Part shown: piece by piece, positions 45,894 to 55,295 of the stretch
Numbering within the stretch: the first letter of the stretch is position 1
How the letters are laid out: the number at the start of each line of letters is the position of its first letter
Assembly: GCA_016110215.1 (NCBI GenBank)
Contig: JADWQD010000006.1
Location: forward strand, 1,922,001-1,986,000
DNA length: 64,000 nucleotides
Source: Capronia americana
Taxonomy: Eukaryota > Ascomycota > Eurotiomycetes > Chaetothyriales > Herpotrichiellaceae
Direction: 5' to 3'
The notes under the pieces: model-generated
Databases searched by the model: none
Told to the model about the DNA's origin: nothing
The model's input: only the letters and a program-made list of their open reading frames with translations
Translations under genes and position numbers: made by a program

Positions 45894-46322
45894 TCACTTG
45901 TGCCCTTTCATTTTGTGCAACAGATCACTTGCAAGGGAGGTGCTTGGCCTACGTTCTTCCGACATCCTTCGGCCACCCGTTGCCTCGAGACCGAAGATGC
46001 TGTCCTTCCTAGTGACATCGCTCGCGACGGCAACGCTGCCTTTCCTCGCGTTCGCAGTCGCTGCTCCACCCTCTGCAACGGTCACACTGGCACGGCGATT
46101 TGCGTTGTCGGCGGCCACGTTTTGGACTGCCTGCGCCGCAGCGGCAGCATTGCCGTCAAGCGCCGCTTGAGACGCTCGTCGGTCACCCTCCATGGCATTT
46201 GAGGCAGCACTATGGCGGCGATAAAAGTCGCTGTGCTTCCGTAAAAACTCGTCATATGTCTGATTCGCCTTGTAGCCAGCACCCCCCGTCAGGGCGTGGG
46301 GCATGGTGAACGCACCCGACAT
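45894..46322 (-). CDS. Small Ala/Ser/Arg-rich protein with repeated RRxS-type sites
   Basis: Single coding exon, 142 residues, starting at the ATG at 46322 (MSGAFTMPHALTGG). The frame is open further upstream but without protein-like character. I do not recognise a named family. The N-terminal third (ALTGGAGYKANQTYDEFLRK) looks ordered; the rest is Ala-rich and probably disordered or helical. It carries six basic-x-Ser sites: RRHS-like near 33, then RRAS (twice), RKGS, RKDS, RRMS and RRPS. These fit the RRxS/RKxS consensus of cAMP-dependent protein kinase. No signal peptide or membrane segment; the tail LLHKMKGHK is basic. It lies 2 kb from a G alpha gene, which may be chance. Confidence 0.6.
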   Translation of the reverse strand: MSGAFTMPHALTGGAGYKANQTYDEFLRKHSDFYRRHSAASNAMEGDRRASQAALDGNAAAAAQAVQNVAADNANRRASVTVAEGGAATANARKGSVAVASDVTRKDSIFGLEATGGRRMSEERRPSTSLASDLLHKMKGHK

Positions 46323-47841
46323 TTTGGGAGCCAAGTACCGAGATTCGGTCGAGATCGAGACTCGGAACACTTGAAGTTCGGTAAATGTGGTTCGACAAAT
46401 ATCACTCCACCGATGAAGCAGCAGTTGTCGAGCCAATCAATCCGGACGGAGAGGAAATATGGCAGGCCCGGCTCTTTCGATATCTTTGCTCGTTTCGAAT
46501 ACGAACTCAATCGTGAGCTCGAGACTTGCTTTGTCCAATCGACTGAACTGTACAGCTGCACGTCAGCTGCGGTCTGAGAGAGAGACACAGGCAATACGTT
46601 CGAGGTGTCAGGCCAATACTTGCTGCTTTCGGGCGGGAAATCGCTGTACAATGACGTCTACATTCTGCGGCCTGCCACGGCAGCAGCCAGACAATGGTGA
46701 CCTTGCAGAATGTGGCTGGGTCTGGAGCTGGCGGAAAAGGGTCTTACCAGGGATGAAGTCGGCAGCACCACGACGGAGCTTGACTACTGCTACTATGCCG
46801 TGTGAGTATGTAATAGCGTGAGAGCTGAATAAGGAGGAACTGACAAGAGCGGCAATAGGTGTCGAAGTGCTCAAGAGGTGTGAGCCACGAACGCCGGGCG
46901 CGGTCGCGTGGATGAAGCGGCTGAAATAGGATGCAGAGGCGAGCTGGCAGTACAAGGCACGGGCGGGCTTTCAAGGTCGACGAAATATGGCAGAACCAAG
47001 TACGTATCCTGCACTTTCCTGATCCAGGTTTAAAATGTTTTCAAACGATAAAAAAGAGCGAACGGAGGAGTTGGCAGCAGATGGACAACCATCAAGATAT
47101 ATGCCTCCCCGTCAGAGCTGAAGGAGAAACTCACCGTCGCCTACCTATGCCTGTGAAGCAACAGCTCCCCTGGTTGACCCTTCTCATCGTGTTGTCAAAT
47201 GTGGAAAGCTTCTTGATGCCGCTCGATGACTGGCGAAGCATTGTGCCTCCCCCGCACTTCGAAGGTCAGATGAGGTTGGAATACGAAGCGAGGACGAATG
47301 ATGAGAGTTCGCTCTCGGAGAAACTGATTTTCCTAGCCAGTCAGTAGCTGACGCTCGCTTGATTTTTCGGAGGAGAGATATCTCTCGCTTGATGTGAAGT
47401 TGTCGTCGGTGCGGGAGAGAAGCTGAGCCTGATCGGCCCGATGTCGCAGCCTTGTGAGACCTTGACATGTGACCGGCTGTGGAAAAACGTCTCTCCGCAC
47501 CATTCCAGCTTCCTCACAAGTGGCTACAACAATTGCATCACCACGTCGGAATGGCGTGACGCCTTCCCGTCATTTGAGCCTCGGATGCAGCGTTCTTTGA
47601 GCCCCTCCTTCGCCACAACGTGTATCAATTGGACAGCTCGATGCACAATTCGAAACGCATAGTAACCTCTAGTCGAACTATTCCCCAGTTTTATGCTGGT
47701 CTCATGTGAAGCCTCTCGTCCAGTATTGCATTATCAAGTCTCTCAATTCCAAATACTTGTACTCGCTGGCCTCGGACATATCTCTGAATTGGGAGTTCTC
47801 TGAGCGCAATAGTGTACCACAGTATCCTCTTTGGCCGTTTC
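46323..47841. other. Divergent upstream region, no gene supported
   Basis: Shared between the small RRxS protein (minus) and the peroxidase (plus). The minus strand next to 46322 is pyrimidine-rich with several candidate splice sites (for example near 46560 and 46745), so a spliced 5' untranslated leader of the small gene is possible. Confidence 0.4.
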
Positions 47842-48603
47842 ATGCAAGGATTAAACCCGCGGTCATTGGCCTCATCAATATTCCAAATCAGCATCGGCGT
47901 CAGAACCATTCGGACTTCTGCCTGCGCAAGGGTCGCCATCAGCCATCCAAGCCCAAGCCCTCTTACTCTTACGGTTCTCAACATTTCTTGCGCTCATATT
48001 GCCTCTCAACCCACCAGCTCTGGCATAGACAATCCGCACCGTCCCTTCTCGACCTCATCTCTTGCCCTTACCTCCTCATCCACGCTCACCATGGCCTCAG
48101 CAACGAGCTTTTTCGACTTTACCCCAAAAGATAAACGCGCGCAGGAGTACCCTCTGTCGCAGCACAAAGGAAAAGTTATCCTGGCCGTCAATACCGCCTC
48201 AAAATGCGGCTTCACACCACAATTCAAGGGCCTCGAAGAGCTCTGGAAGAAAATATCTCAGAAATATCCTGACCAATTCGTCATCCTCGGATTTCCGTGC
48301 AATCAATTCGGAGGCCAGGATCCTGGTTCGGATGACCAGATCCAGGAGTTTTGTCAAGTCAATTATGGTGTGACCTTTCCGGTTTTGGGGAAGACAGACG
48401 TCAATGGAAACAAAGCAGAACCGGTGTGGGAGTGGATGAAGAGTGAAAAGCCGGGACTGTTGGGTTTGAAGCGGGTCAAGTGGAATTTCGAGAAGTTTCT
48501 GATCGACCGGGACGGCAAGGTTGTGCACAGGTGGGGGAGTGTCACCAAGCCCGAGACGTTGGAGAAGGACATAGTGGCCCTGCTCGAGAAGAAGTCGGGC
48601 TAG
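47842..48603 (+). CDS. Glutathione-peroxidase-like thiol peroxidase (Hyr1/Gpx3)
   Basis: Core protein starts at the ATG at 48091 (MASATSFFDFTPKD; 170 residues, the usual length). The frame is open from an earlier ATG at 47842, adding 83 residues. Numbered from 48091: peroxidatic Cys39 in NTASKCGFT, Cys70 in GFPCNQFGGQ, resolving Cys88 in QEFCQVNYGVTFPV, and the catalytic partners Gln72, Trp131 and Asn132 (KWNFEKF). It is a Cys, not seleno, enzyme that reduces H2O2 and lipid peroxides with thioredoxin; yeast Gpx3/Hyr1 also relays the oxidant signal to Yap1. The 83-residue extension has one acidic residue and many Arg, Ser and Thr (VRTIRTSACARV, HRPFSTSS), like a mitochondrial presequence, so two start codons may give mitochondrial and cytosolic forms. 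Confidence 0.93.
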   Translation: MQGLNPRSLASSIFQISIGVRTIRTSACARVAISHPSPSPLTLTVLNISCAHIASQPTSSGIDNPHRPFSTSSLALTSSSTLTMASATSFFDFTPKDKRAQEYPLSQHKGKVILAVNTASKCGFTPQFKGLEELWKKISQKYPDQFVILGFPCNQFGGQDPGSDDQIQEFCQVNYGVTFPVLGKTDVNGNKAEPVWEWMKSEKPGLLGLKRVKWNFEKFLIDRDGKVVHRWGSVTKPETLEKDIVALLEKKSG

Positions 48604-49065
48604 AAGCCGCGCAGGGGAATGTCAGCTTGGAAGCGACTCGCCGGTGTCAATGTCGTTGACGGACACAGAAGGAAGACGATGTACCCGGTCCCGTGGCATT
48701 CAGCACGGTCACAGACGTCCAGTTCAGGAGATCGAAGAGATCGAATAGTCGCCGTTCCAAGGGGAGTCGGGCTCGGTAATGTCGAGCTGATACGAGGGAG
48801 AGAGATGCACAGACGATACCCAACTCAATCGAGTACCGACAGTTTTGTCAGCTATGTCAACTATGACCGCTTTGCGTGAGCTCCATCGGCTTTGACCATT
48901 GAGCTCTTCTGTACACAGGAATATCATTTGTTATTGTTCATCATCCAGCCCCATAAAAGCATGTTACCTCCCAAACTCCGTGGCGCTATCATGCACATGC
49001 ACATGCTCATGCTGATGCTACCATGGTACAGATCAAGACAGGCACCCTCCCTCCCCTTTCATGGG
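48604..49065. other. Intergenic region between convergent genes
   Basis: Holds the 3' ends of the peroxidase and the small membrane protein genes; a CATGCACATGCACATG-type tract lies at about 48990-49020. No gene. Confidence 0.5.
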
Positions 49066-49665
49066 TCACCTCTTCGCAGGCGAAACGTCCCGACTTCCCA
49101 CCCTTGAGTCCTGATCGAATGGATTGTCCAGCTCCATGCCCGGACTCGACCCCCGAGCTTCCCAATTCTTGTTGTACGTCGCGTCTGGGTTTCGCGGCCC
49201 CGTTATGACCATTTCCACATCGCCTATATCGTCGTCGATCTCGCGGTTCTTCTCGGCTTCTTGGGCGTGGCGCTGCCTGCGCTTGCGGCGGACGATGAAG
49301 AAGAGGACGACGGCGAGGATGATGAAGAGGCTACAATGACGAGTCAGTCCGAGTCAGTCGCAGTATGATATGAGGAGGCCGGGTATATTTTGAGGCAGCG
49401 TGCTTGCATTGGAGAGCCACACACAGACAGACAGACAGAGAGGAGGGAGGGAGAGAGAGAGAGGGAGGTGCGTCTGTGTGGAATAACGCAACGTCATGTG
49501 CTCTGTAAGGTACGGAGCACTCCAGGCTGCGATATAGGTATGTACTTACAGGAGACTGATCAGCAAGGGAACCCCGGTCGTCAAGAACTTGCTGGTATAA
49601 CCTTCGCAGGTGTCGACCTCGTCGTTGTTGACGCATTTGTCTCTTTTGATTAGTGACCGCCACAT
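49066..49665 (-). CDS. Small single-pass membrane protein with C-terminal NPFx(1,2)D motif
   Basis: Two exons, 49665..49550 and 49330..49066, joined across a 219 bp intron (GTAAGT..TTGTAG); 126 residues. Neither exon is an obvious frame alone. Start MWRSLIKRDKCVNND, with two cysteines (11 and 20) in a short N-terminal segment; one membrane span at about 28-51 (GVPLLISLLLFIILAVVLFF) immediately followed by a positive stop-transfer patch (RRKRRQRH), so the tail should face the cytosol. The tail has a block DDDIGDVEMVITGPRNP and ends near ELDNPFDQDSRVGSRD. NPF followed by D-Q-D fits the NPFx(1,2)D signal that binds yeast Sla1 in endocytosis. It resembles small conserved ascomycete membrane proteins of unknown function; no specific name is justified. 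Confidence 0.75.
49419..49470. repeat. Purine microsatellite (ACAG / GGGA / AG units)
   Basis: Tract of CAGA, GGAG and AG units on the plus strand, lying inside the intron of the small membrane-protein gene and probably accounting for its unusual 219 bp length. Confidence 0.85.
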
Positions 49666-50648
49666 CTTGGGCGCTTCGCTCTCGGTACGGACTACTCGTG
49701 GTTGGTTCGTTTTGTTTGTTTACGACTGTGCTCCGTACTCCGTACTGGACGGCGATACCTCGGCTGAGAATGAAGGTGGCTGGTGTAAGTTATTGAGTGA
49801 TCGGAGGTCGTTGTTTATGGAGAGGTTCAAATTGCTGCGTGAGGTGAGGTAAGATGAGGTGAGGTGAGGTGAGGTAGAAAACAAGTCGAGACGAGGTCTT
49901 TGTTGGCGGCAAAAACCTAATGTATCAAGTGAAAAGATGAATGAGGTCCTGTTTGCGACGGGAGCATTCGTTCTCATTAAACCAACCTCCAGTAGTAACC
50001 CCCCGTAAGGCCCAAACAAAGCCCGCGTGGATGGAACGCGGAGAGCGAAACTCAATCTTGAGACAGGGGCGGCTGTAGCCGCGTCAGCCTTCCCCCTTGC
50101 ATGCCTGCGATAGGGGCTTCCACAGTGCCTGCGTCAACGCTGAGTCCCTTTAATTTTACCATTTTGATATGATGAGACCTCACTTTGGAGCCGGGATTGC
50201 GCATGCACATTAACCCGAAGCTGGAGCCGTAAGTAGTTGGAGCCGAGGCTGGAGCTGTGAAAGACGGCTACGTACGGATTTTGATGTCACATTCTTGTTG
50301 GAGTTGGTGAACAGCTTTTCAAGAAGCCCACTCACGGCGTCGAATGAGAAAAACCCATTTTCATGACCTACACAAATCCCCCATCCAGACTCTTGTTTTA
50401 TATACAGTTCAGCATCAAGGCGCGAAAGGCTCCAGTTCGGCAACCATGTCCTTCCAATGATGCCGTCAACTCCCTTGCTTGATGCGTCTAGCAATGCCAC
50501 GCCAATCTCCAATATAGCCTGGCACCTCAGCATGAGTTCGCTCAGTTGACCTTCGCGCTGGATGAACCCTATTTGCACGTCCCATGCTCTCCTTAAACTC
50601 CTCCGTCAATGCATATGCTCTCGTATGTACCTCCTTCCATTCGCCCAA
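49666..50648. other. Intergenic region, tandem minus-strand genes
   Basis: Promoter side of the small membrane protein and 3' side of lipin. Apart from the pentanucleotide repeat nothing is supported; frames at 50210..50578 (minus) have no recognisable features. Confidence 0.5.
49838..49873. repeat. Pentanucleotide repeat (GGTGA)n
   Basis: About six GGTGA/GATGA units on the plus strand, 175 bp upstream of the small membrane protein's ATG, within its probable promoter or leader. Confidence 0.85.
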
Positions 50649-52862
50649 TCAGATAGATTGATGTCTTGATATCCGTCCTTCGTCATCGCCTAGGTAATCG
50701 TTCGCGAAGTCTTGCTCTTCGATAGAATCAGTCGTGCTAATTCGTGAAGCCGCCAGCTGTGCCACTGCGTCATCCACTTCGATGGACTCTCGCACCGATT
50801 CGCTCATGGCGGAGTCGTCCATGCTCTCCCTCGAGATAAAGCTGTCGCCCATGTCGTTCTCAGATGCAACTTCCGCTTCGTCCTCCTCCTCCTCATCCAA
50901 GTCGTCCTCGTCGTCCTCTTCGGAATCTGTTGGCGTGAAGTCTTCCAGGTCTTGCGGCGTATCTCGCCAATATGTGAAGTCCGTATACTCTTCACCTCCC
51001 TCTCTGACCAGTGTCGATACGGGAGGAAAGAAATGATCCACTAATTCTCGCATCGTCACGTAGCTGCTGCGGTATCTGTTCAGTGTCAGAAGATCCAGGG
51101 AGACTTTCCCATTGGTGTCGATTGTGAAAATTCGAGCTGAAGGGATATTGACACTCCGATAGCTCAATGCATCAGTGAAACGATTGCCAAACCCAGCATA
51201 GAACGGATTTGTTCTACCCGGAAACAGATTGAGGATATCTCGTAGGCAAGCCATCTTAAACACCTCTGGTTTTCTCAGATAAATCTCTCGCCGCAAAGCT
51301 GCAATGGTCCGGTCTGGACTCATGATGACGGGGCCTTTAGGCAGCTTCCATCCTTCTTGAACGATGCCGTTGAGGTAGGCCCGGGTGGTGTCGGCCTGAC
51401 CGACAGATCGGCTTGTCAGGTAGAACATATTGTAGCCATTGGCCACTATGTCCGAGTAAAGCTTCGCCACCCCTACGTGGGTCCAATCCCTGCCGACCAT
51501 GTTGAGGAGATGGCCGAGGGCGTCTGATTTTGTGATTGTGCCATCAATATCGGAGATCACAATTGGCACATCCACCGTCCACAGATACATATACGCTGTA
51601 CAGGTAGCTCGGTTGACGGTAAAGGACATTTGATTTTCGCCAGGCTTGAGCTCGAGAGATTTGAGCTGGTCACTTGTCAGACGCAAGGTCTTTGCAAAGT
51701 TTCGGGTCTGGTCTCCGGCCGTCCGAGAGCTTGGTAGCTCCTCCGACTGTGCTCTCTGATGGCCAGTTGTTTTAGCAGCAAGTTGTGGAGAAGTACTTCG
51801 ATCACTATCGCTGTGATATCCGGGGTCTGAGGCATTGTCCGCCGAAAGATTGGTCGATCCGAGGCTGTAAGCCGCAGCTTTCCGAGCTGCGGCATCTCGG
51901 GCCTCCTCACTGCTATAAATCCATAAATTACCGTGTTCGTCGGTTCCGATTAGAGAGCCAATATCGTAGTTACCCTCAAGTTCTTCGGACAGAATCTTCC
52001 GAGCCACGGCCTCAGCTCGCAGGGCCTCGGGCTCGGTGGTCTTGTAGCCTGTCATATCGAGCATGAGATCTCCGGACTCGGTAACTTGCGATCGTATATT
52101 CGAGGAGGAGAGTTTTTTGGAAAGAGTCATGGCCCGGTCATAGGCTTGTTGAGGTCTTAATGCTGGTGGACTCGCGGACGCTCTCGGAGTGGCTGACCCA
52201 TCGAGACTGGATAGAGGTCGAGGAGGAATGCCATTGTCGTGGAAGGAGGCTTGAACAGAATCCAGCTGCTGTCTCGTGGCGATTGGGAGTACTTCCTCCG
52301 AGGCTGCTCGTTCCAACTGACCAGGGGTGCCAAGAGCTGATTCGGCTAGCGGAGTCCCGGGGGGGTCGGTGGCGAAGTGCGGCAGTGAGGAGGCTTCGGG
52401 TTGGTCACTGAGGTTTGTTCCCTCTCGTCTAATCATCGGGACAGGAGGGGTGTCACGCCCCTTTCCTGTCTCGGTGATATCCAGGTATGAAGGCTCTGAG
52501 AGACCTGGGGAAGGCGGTCTATCGGAAGCATCGATAGGCGGACTATTCGCGGGAGATATAAGCGGAGAGGTCTGCATCGCCTCAGGAATGTCGCTAGACG
52601 TCTCGAAGACAAAAAAGGCTTCACCCCCGTCCCCCAATTTCATGGCATAAGGCTGAACGACACCGTTGACTTTGAATTCAACTTTCTTGTCTGAGGGCCG
52701 TAATAAAGAGAACTTGCCGAAGCGGACATGGAAAGGTGAACACGCCAGCGAACCATCTGTCTGTTCAATAACAATGACATCGATGGCACCGGACAAGGTT
52801 GCCGGGTTGATTGAATTCCAGGTCTTGGAAACACCGTTCCCTAAGCTCCTTACGTACTGCAT
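50649..52862 (-). CDS. Phosphatidate phosphatase, lipin family (Pah1/Ned1)
   Basis: Single exon, 737 residues. Mg2+-dependent enzyme that makes diacylglycerol from phosphatidic acid at the nuclear/ER membrane, controlling storage lipid and nuclear-membrane growth. The N-terminus is the conserved lipin amphipathic start (MQYVRSLGNGVSKTWNSINP) and N-LIP domain (GAIDVIVIEQTDGSLACSPF, then HVRFGKFSLLRP). The catalytic HAD/C-LIP domain begins near residue 425: PIVISDIDGTITKSDALGH with the DxDxT motif (first Asp about 435), GYNMFYLTSRSVGQAD, and NPFYAGFGNRFTDALSYRSV. The middle is Ser/Pro-rich and the C-terminus is strongly acidic (EEDDEDDLDEEEEDEAE), as in Pah1, where it serves Nem1-Spo7 recognition. 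It is divergent from TAF9 with a 631 bp shared upstream region. Confidence 0.97.
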   Translation of the reverse strand: MQYVRSLGNGVSKTWNSINPATLSGAIDVIVIEQTDGSLACSPFHVRFGKFSLLRPSDKKVEFKVNGVVQPYAMKLGDGGEAFFVFETSSDIPEAMQTSPLISPANSPPIDASDRPPSPGLSEPSYLDITETGKGRDTPPVPMIRREGTNLSDQPEASSLPHFATDPPGTPLAESALGTPGQLERAASEEVLPIATRQQLDSVQASFHDNGIPPRPLSSLDGSATPRASASPPALRPQQAYDRAMTLSKKLSSSNIRSQVTESGDLMLDMTGYKTTEPEALRAEAVARKILSEELEGNYDIGSLIGTDEHGNLWIYSSEEARDAAARKAAAYSLGSTNLSADNASDPGYHSDSDRSTSPQLAAKTTGHQRAQSEELPSSRTAGDQTRNFAKTLRLTSDQLKSLELKPGENQMSFTVNRATCTAYMYLWTVDVPIVISDIDGTITKSDALGHLLNMVGRDWTHVGVAKLYSDIVANGYNMFYLTSRSVGQADTTRAYLNGIVQEGWKLPKGPVIMSPDRTIAALRREIYLRKPEVFKMACLRDILNLFPGRTNPFYAGFGNRFTDALSYRSVNIPSARIFTIDTNGKVSLDLLTLNRYRSSYVTMRELVDHFFPPVSTLVREGGEEYTDFTYWRDTPQDLEDFTPTDSEEDDEDDLDEEEEDEAEVASENDMGDSFISRESMDDSAMSESVRESIEVDDAVAQLAASRISTTDSIEEQDFANDYLGDDEGRISRHQSI

Positions 52863-53493
52863 CGTGACAGCGATCGAGAAGGAGGAGGAAATCGGGTAGC
52901 GTTCGGTGTAGACTGATAAGACGAGGCGAAGTTGCTGGGATTACCACATAATGGCTGGAAGCCTGAAAGAGAGCAGCACCACACGGCAAATGGCAGCTCA
53001 ACAACGCCACAGCAAGGCAACTCTAATATGACAGTAGTAGTACAGCTCGGAGCTCGTGCAGATCAGGTCGAAGACAAGAAGTAGAAATGAAGCTTGGGAA
53101 GAACAACGATGCTATGATACAAAAAGGATGGGGGAATGGAAACCGGGTTGGGCGTCAGTCAGAGGAAAATGCCGGATGGATGAGCGATGCGTGATGCATG
53201 GCAGTGACAGCATTTGGCATTTTGTCGGGAATCGAGCCTTGCTATTTCTGGCGTGGCCGCTTTCCCCAGATTTCCTTCTCGCTTGGCCTGCATCTGCATC
53301 TTGAGTTCACCTTGCGCTCACTTAGATTTCACCCCAAGTCCAAGTCACTTCTGAACTGCATTTCTTCCGCCGTATCACATTATAAGCGCAACCGACTTCG
53401 TCCCTCTCTTTCCACGGCAATGCAACTATTCAGCGACTTGTAAATCAACTTCATTTCAGACCTACCATCCACCCTTTTCCTTCTCTCGTCGAC
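52863..53493. other. Shared divergent promoter of lipin and TAF9 genes
   Basis: Both genes start outward from here. The TAF9 side is pyrimidine-rich (CTTCATTTCAGACC, CCCTTTTCCTTCTCTCG) as is usual just before fungal start codons. No coding frame of note. Confidence 0.6.
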
Positions 53494-54291
53494 ATGAGCT
53501 CGCCAGCGAACCCTCCTGGTCCTCTCACGCCCCCTGCAGAGCCATCAACCCAGCCATCTCAGCCGACGCAAACCTCGCAGGCTACAACACAAGCACCGGT
53601 CGAGGCGCTTCTCTCCCAGCCTTTGACCTCCCTGTCAGATGATGGCAGTTCTAGACGGCCGCGAGACCACCGATTAATACATCTGCTGCTCGCGTCGCAT
53701 GGAATCACCGCTTACCAGCAACGTGTCCCTCTCCAGCTGATGGATTTTGCGTACCGGTACACTAGTTCTGTACTCAGTGACGCGTTGTACATCCAGAATG
53801 AAGCATATGATCAAGCCGATGCGGGGGCGCAGGCCAAGGGACGTGGATCGAAGCAGAATCAAAACAAGACTGAAGAAGGAGACATCAGTATAGGGGCGCT
53901 ACGGATGGCTATCGGCTCAAGAATGGGCTATCAATTCCAAGCAAGCCTGCCGAAGGAATTCCTGAAGCAGCTTGCAGACGACCGAAACCGGATTTCATTA
54001 CAAGCTCAGGCAAGAGATGGCGACAAGAGTGGTCCGATGGTTGGAGGCGTCCGGCTACCACACGAGAAGTACTGCTTGACAGGAGTGGGCTGGGGTCTGA
54101 AGGACGAATGGGACAGCGAAGGCGAAGAGAGCCTTGCGGAGCCCGAGGCAGAAGAGAGGCCAGAGCCTGAAGATCTCATGCAAATGGATGAGAGGGAAAA
54201 CGACGAGGAAATTGAAGGCGAGGGAACCATGGAGGACGTGTTTGGTCCTAGTGGGGATAAGGACGCGGACGGGGACCTTGATCTGTCATAG
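53494..54291 (+). CDS. taf9: TFIID/SAGA subunit TAF9 (histone-fold)
   Basis: Single exon, 265 residues. TAF9 pairs with TAF6 through a histone fold in TFIID and SAGA, which load RNA polymerase II at promoters. After a Pro/Gln/Thr-rich N-terminus (1-50) comes the histone fold at about 54-160: RDHRLIHLLLASHGITAYQQ, VPLQLMDFAYRYTSSVLSDA, then a Gly/Lys/Gln insertion and ISIGALRMAIGSRMGYQFQA with PKEFLKQLADDRNR. Next is the conserved LPHEKYCLTGVGW. The C-terminus is acidic (EGEESLAEPEAEERPEPED, ending GDLDLS) as in other fungal TAF9. The stop is the TAG at 54289; the same frame then stays open for 600 bases into the broken zinc-finger gene, which appears to be a separate locus. Confidence 0.95.
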   Translation: MSSPANPPGPLTPPAEPSTQPSQPTQTSQATTQAPVEALLSQPLTSLSDDGSSRRPRDHRLIHLLLASHGITAYQQRVPLQLMDFAYRYTSSVLSDALYIQNEAYDQADAGAQAKGRGSKQNQNKTEEGDISIGALRMAIGSRMGYQFQASLPKEFLKQLADDRNRISLQAQARDGDKSGPMVGGVRLPHEKYCLTGVGWGLKDEWDSEGEESLAEPEAEERPEPEDLMQMDERENDEEIEGEGTMEDVFGPSGDKDADGDLDLS

Positions 54292-55295
54292 AGGGACAGG
54301 CGAACTACGGGCACAAAGAACAGCATATCCGTCGACGATGGGGGAGGGCGGCAGCAAGATCTACGAAACCTGAGACGTTCTCCTGGTATCTTGGCGCATG
54401 TCAGCGGCCTCCGAGGTGGTGGCCATGATACAGCAGCTCTTGGTGATGAGTCTCGAGATTCTGGCGATCGATGGCCCCCTGATTGGACTGTGGGCACTAT
54501 CTGGGAGGCTGGGACCGCTCATAATCCCTATGACGCTGCCACCGATGTTACTCCTACACAAGATTTTTATTCCGATGTCGTCTCCGCGATAGCCACCGGA
54601 CCCGCGTTCACCGAAGAAGAAACTGGCTGGACCGCCCCAAATCACCCACACCCATTCATTCCTCCATCCAATATCTACGGCAGCCAGTTCGAAGAGTTTG
54701 AATCTCCCTCCTCGTCCATGGCACCCTTTCAAAACGAGCTACCCAAGTGCAATGCCTGGGAGTCCAATTCCGATGCGCGCAACAGTCTGCATTATACGAG
54801 AGCATCCTTTCTCACCCCACCAGAGTCGGCTCACCCTTCAGAAGGGCCATCCAACAGGAGCATTACACCTCACTCTCCACCGTCAGAATGCCGGTAACCA
54901 CTGCTCCCACCATACACACCAGCCCGAGTTGCACAACCTGGTGCAGGTGGCCCGCAGTTGGCGCGCCCTCTTTGGCATTATTGTTCGTGGATCGATCCTG
55001 TCACAAGGCAGCCTTGTCTTCACAGAGATGCTAAGCTCATGCACCTAAAGCAGCATGAGATGGCTGGGCACGGCCTATGGCGCTGCCGTATGACAAGTTC
55101 TATTACCGAAGAGCCCTGCTTCCTAGCCTTCAGACAGTCATCTGATCTCACCAACATGATACCCACCCTGATCAATTTATTTGTCAAATGGTCGACCCTA
55201 AGACGAACAAGCCTTGCGGAATCAAATTTTACTCTCTGTTCCGGCTGGACAGCCATTTGAGAGCTTTTCACGATTCTGAGCTGAACGTCGGCTGA
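54292..55295 (+). pseudogene. Broken C2H2 zinc-finger gene (three fingers)
   Basis: Three good C2H2 fingers of the unusual C-x9/10-C type are visible. Finger 1: CSWIDPVTRQPC, then L-x2-H-x4-H (HLKQHEMAGH). Finger 2: CRMTSSITEEPCFLAF, then SDLTN with its HDTH found only one reading frame over. Finger 3: CQMVDPKTNKPCGIKF, then HLRAFH, ending at a TGA at 55293. Fingers 1-2 are in the frame of 54958; finger 3 starts in another frame at 55155, so a single base is missing just before the second finger's first His. Upstream, about 200 codons in the same frame as fingers 1-2 (FYSDVVSAIATGPAFTEEET...) are cut by a TAA at 54895, and no ATG heads the frame. I found no introns that repair both defects. 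This is a decayed transcription-factor gene or an assembly error. Confidence 0.7.

Noticed and set aside
54289..54894. TAF9 read through into the zinc-finger gene as one fusion protein
   Set aside because: The TAF9 acidic tail ends normally, and the sequence just after the TAG looks like a 3' untranslated region; the shared frame is probably coincidence.
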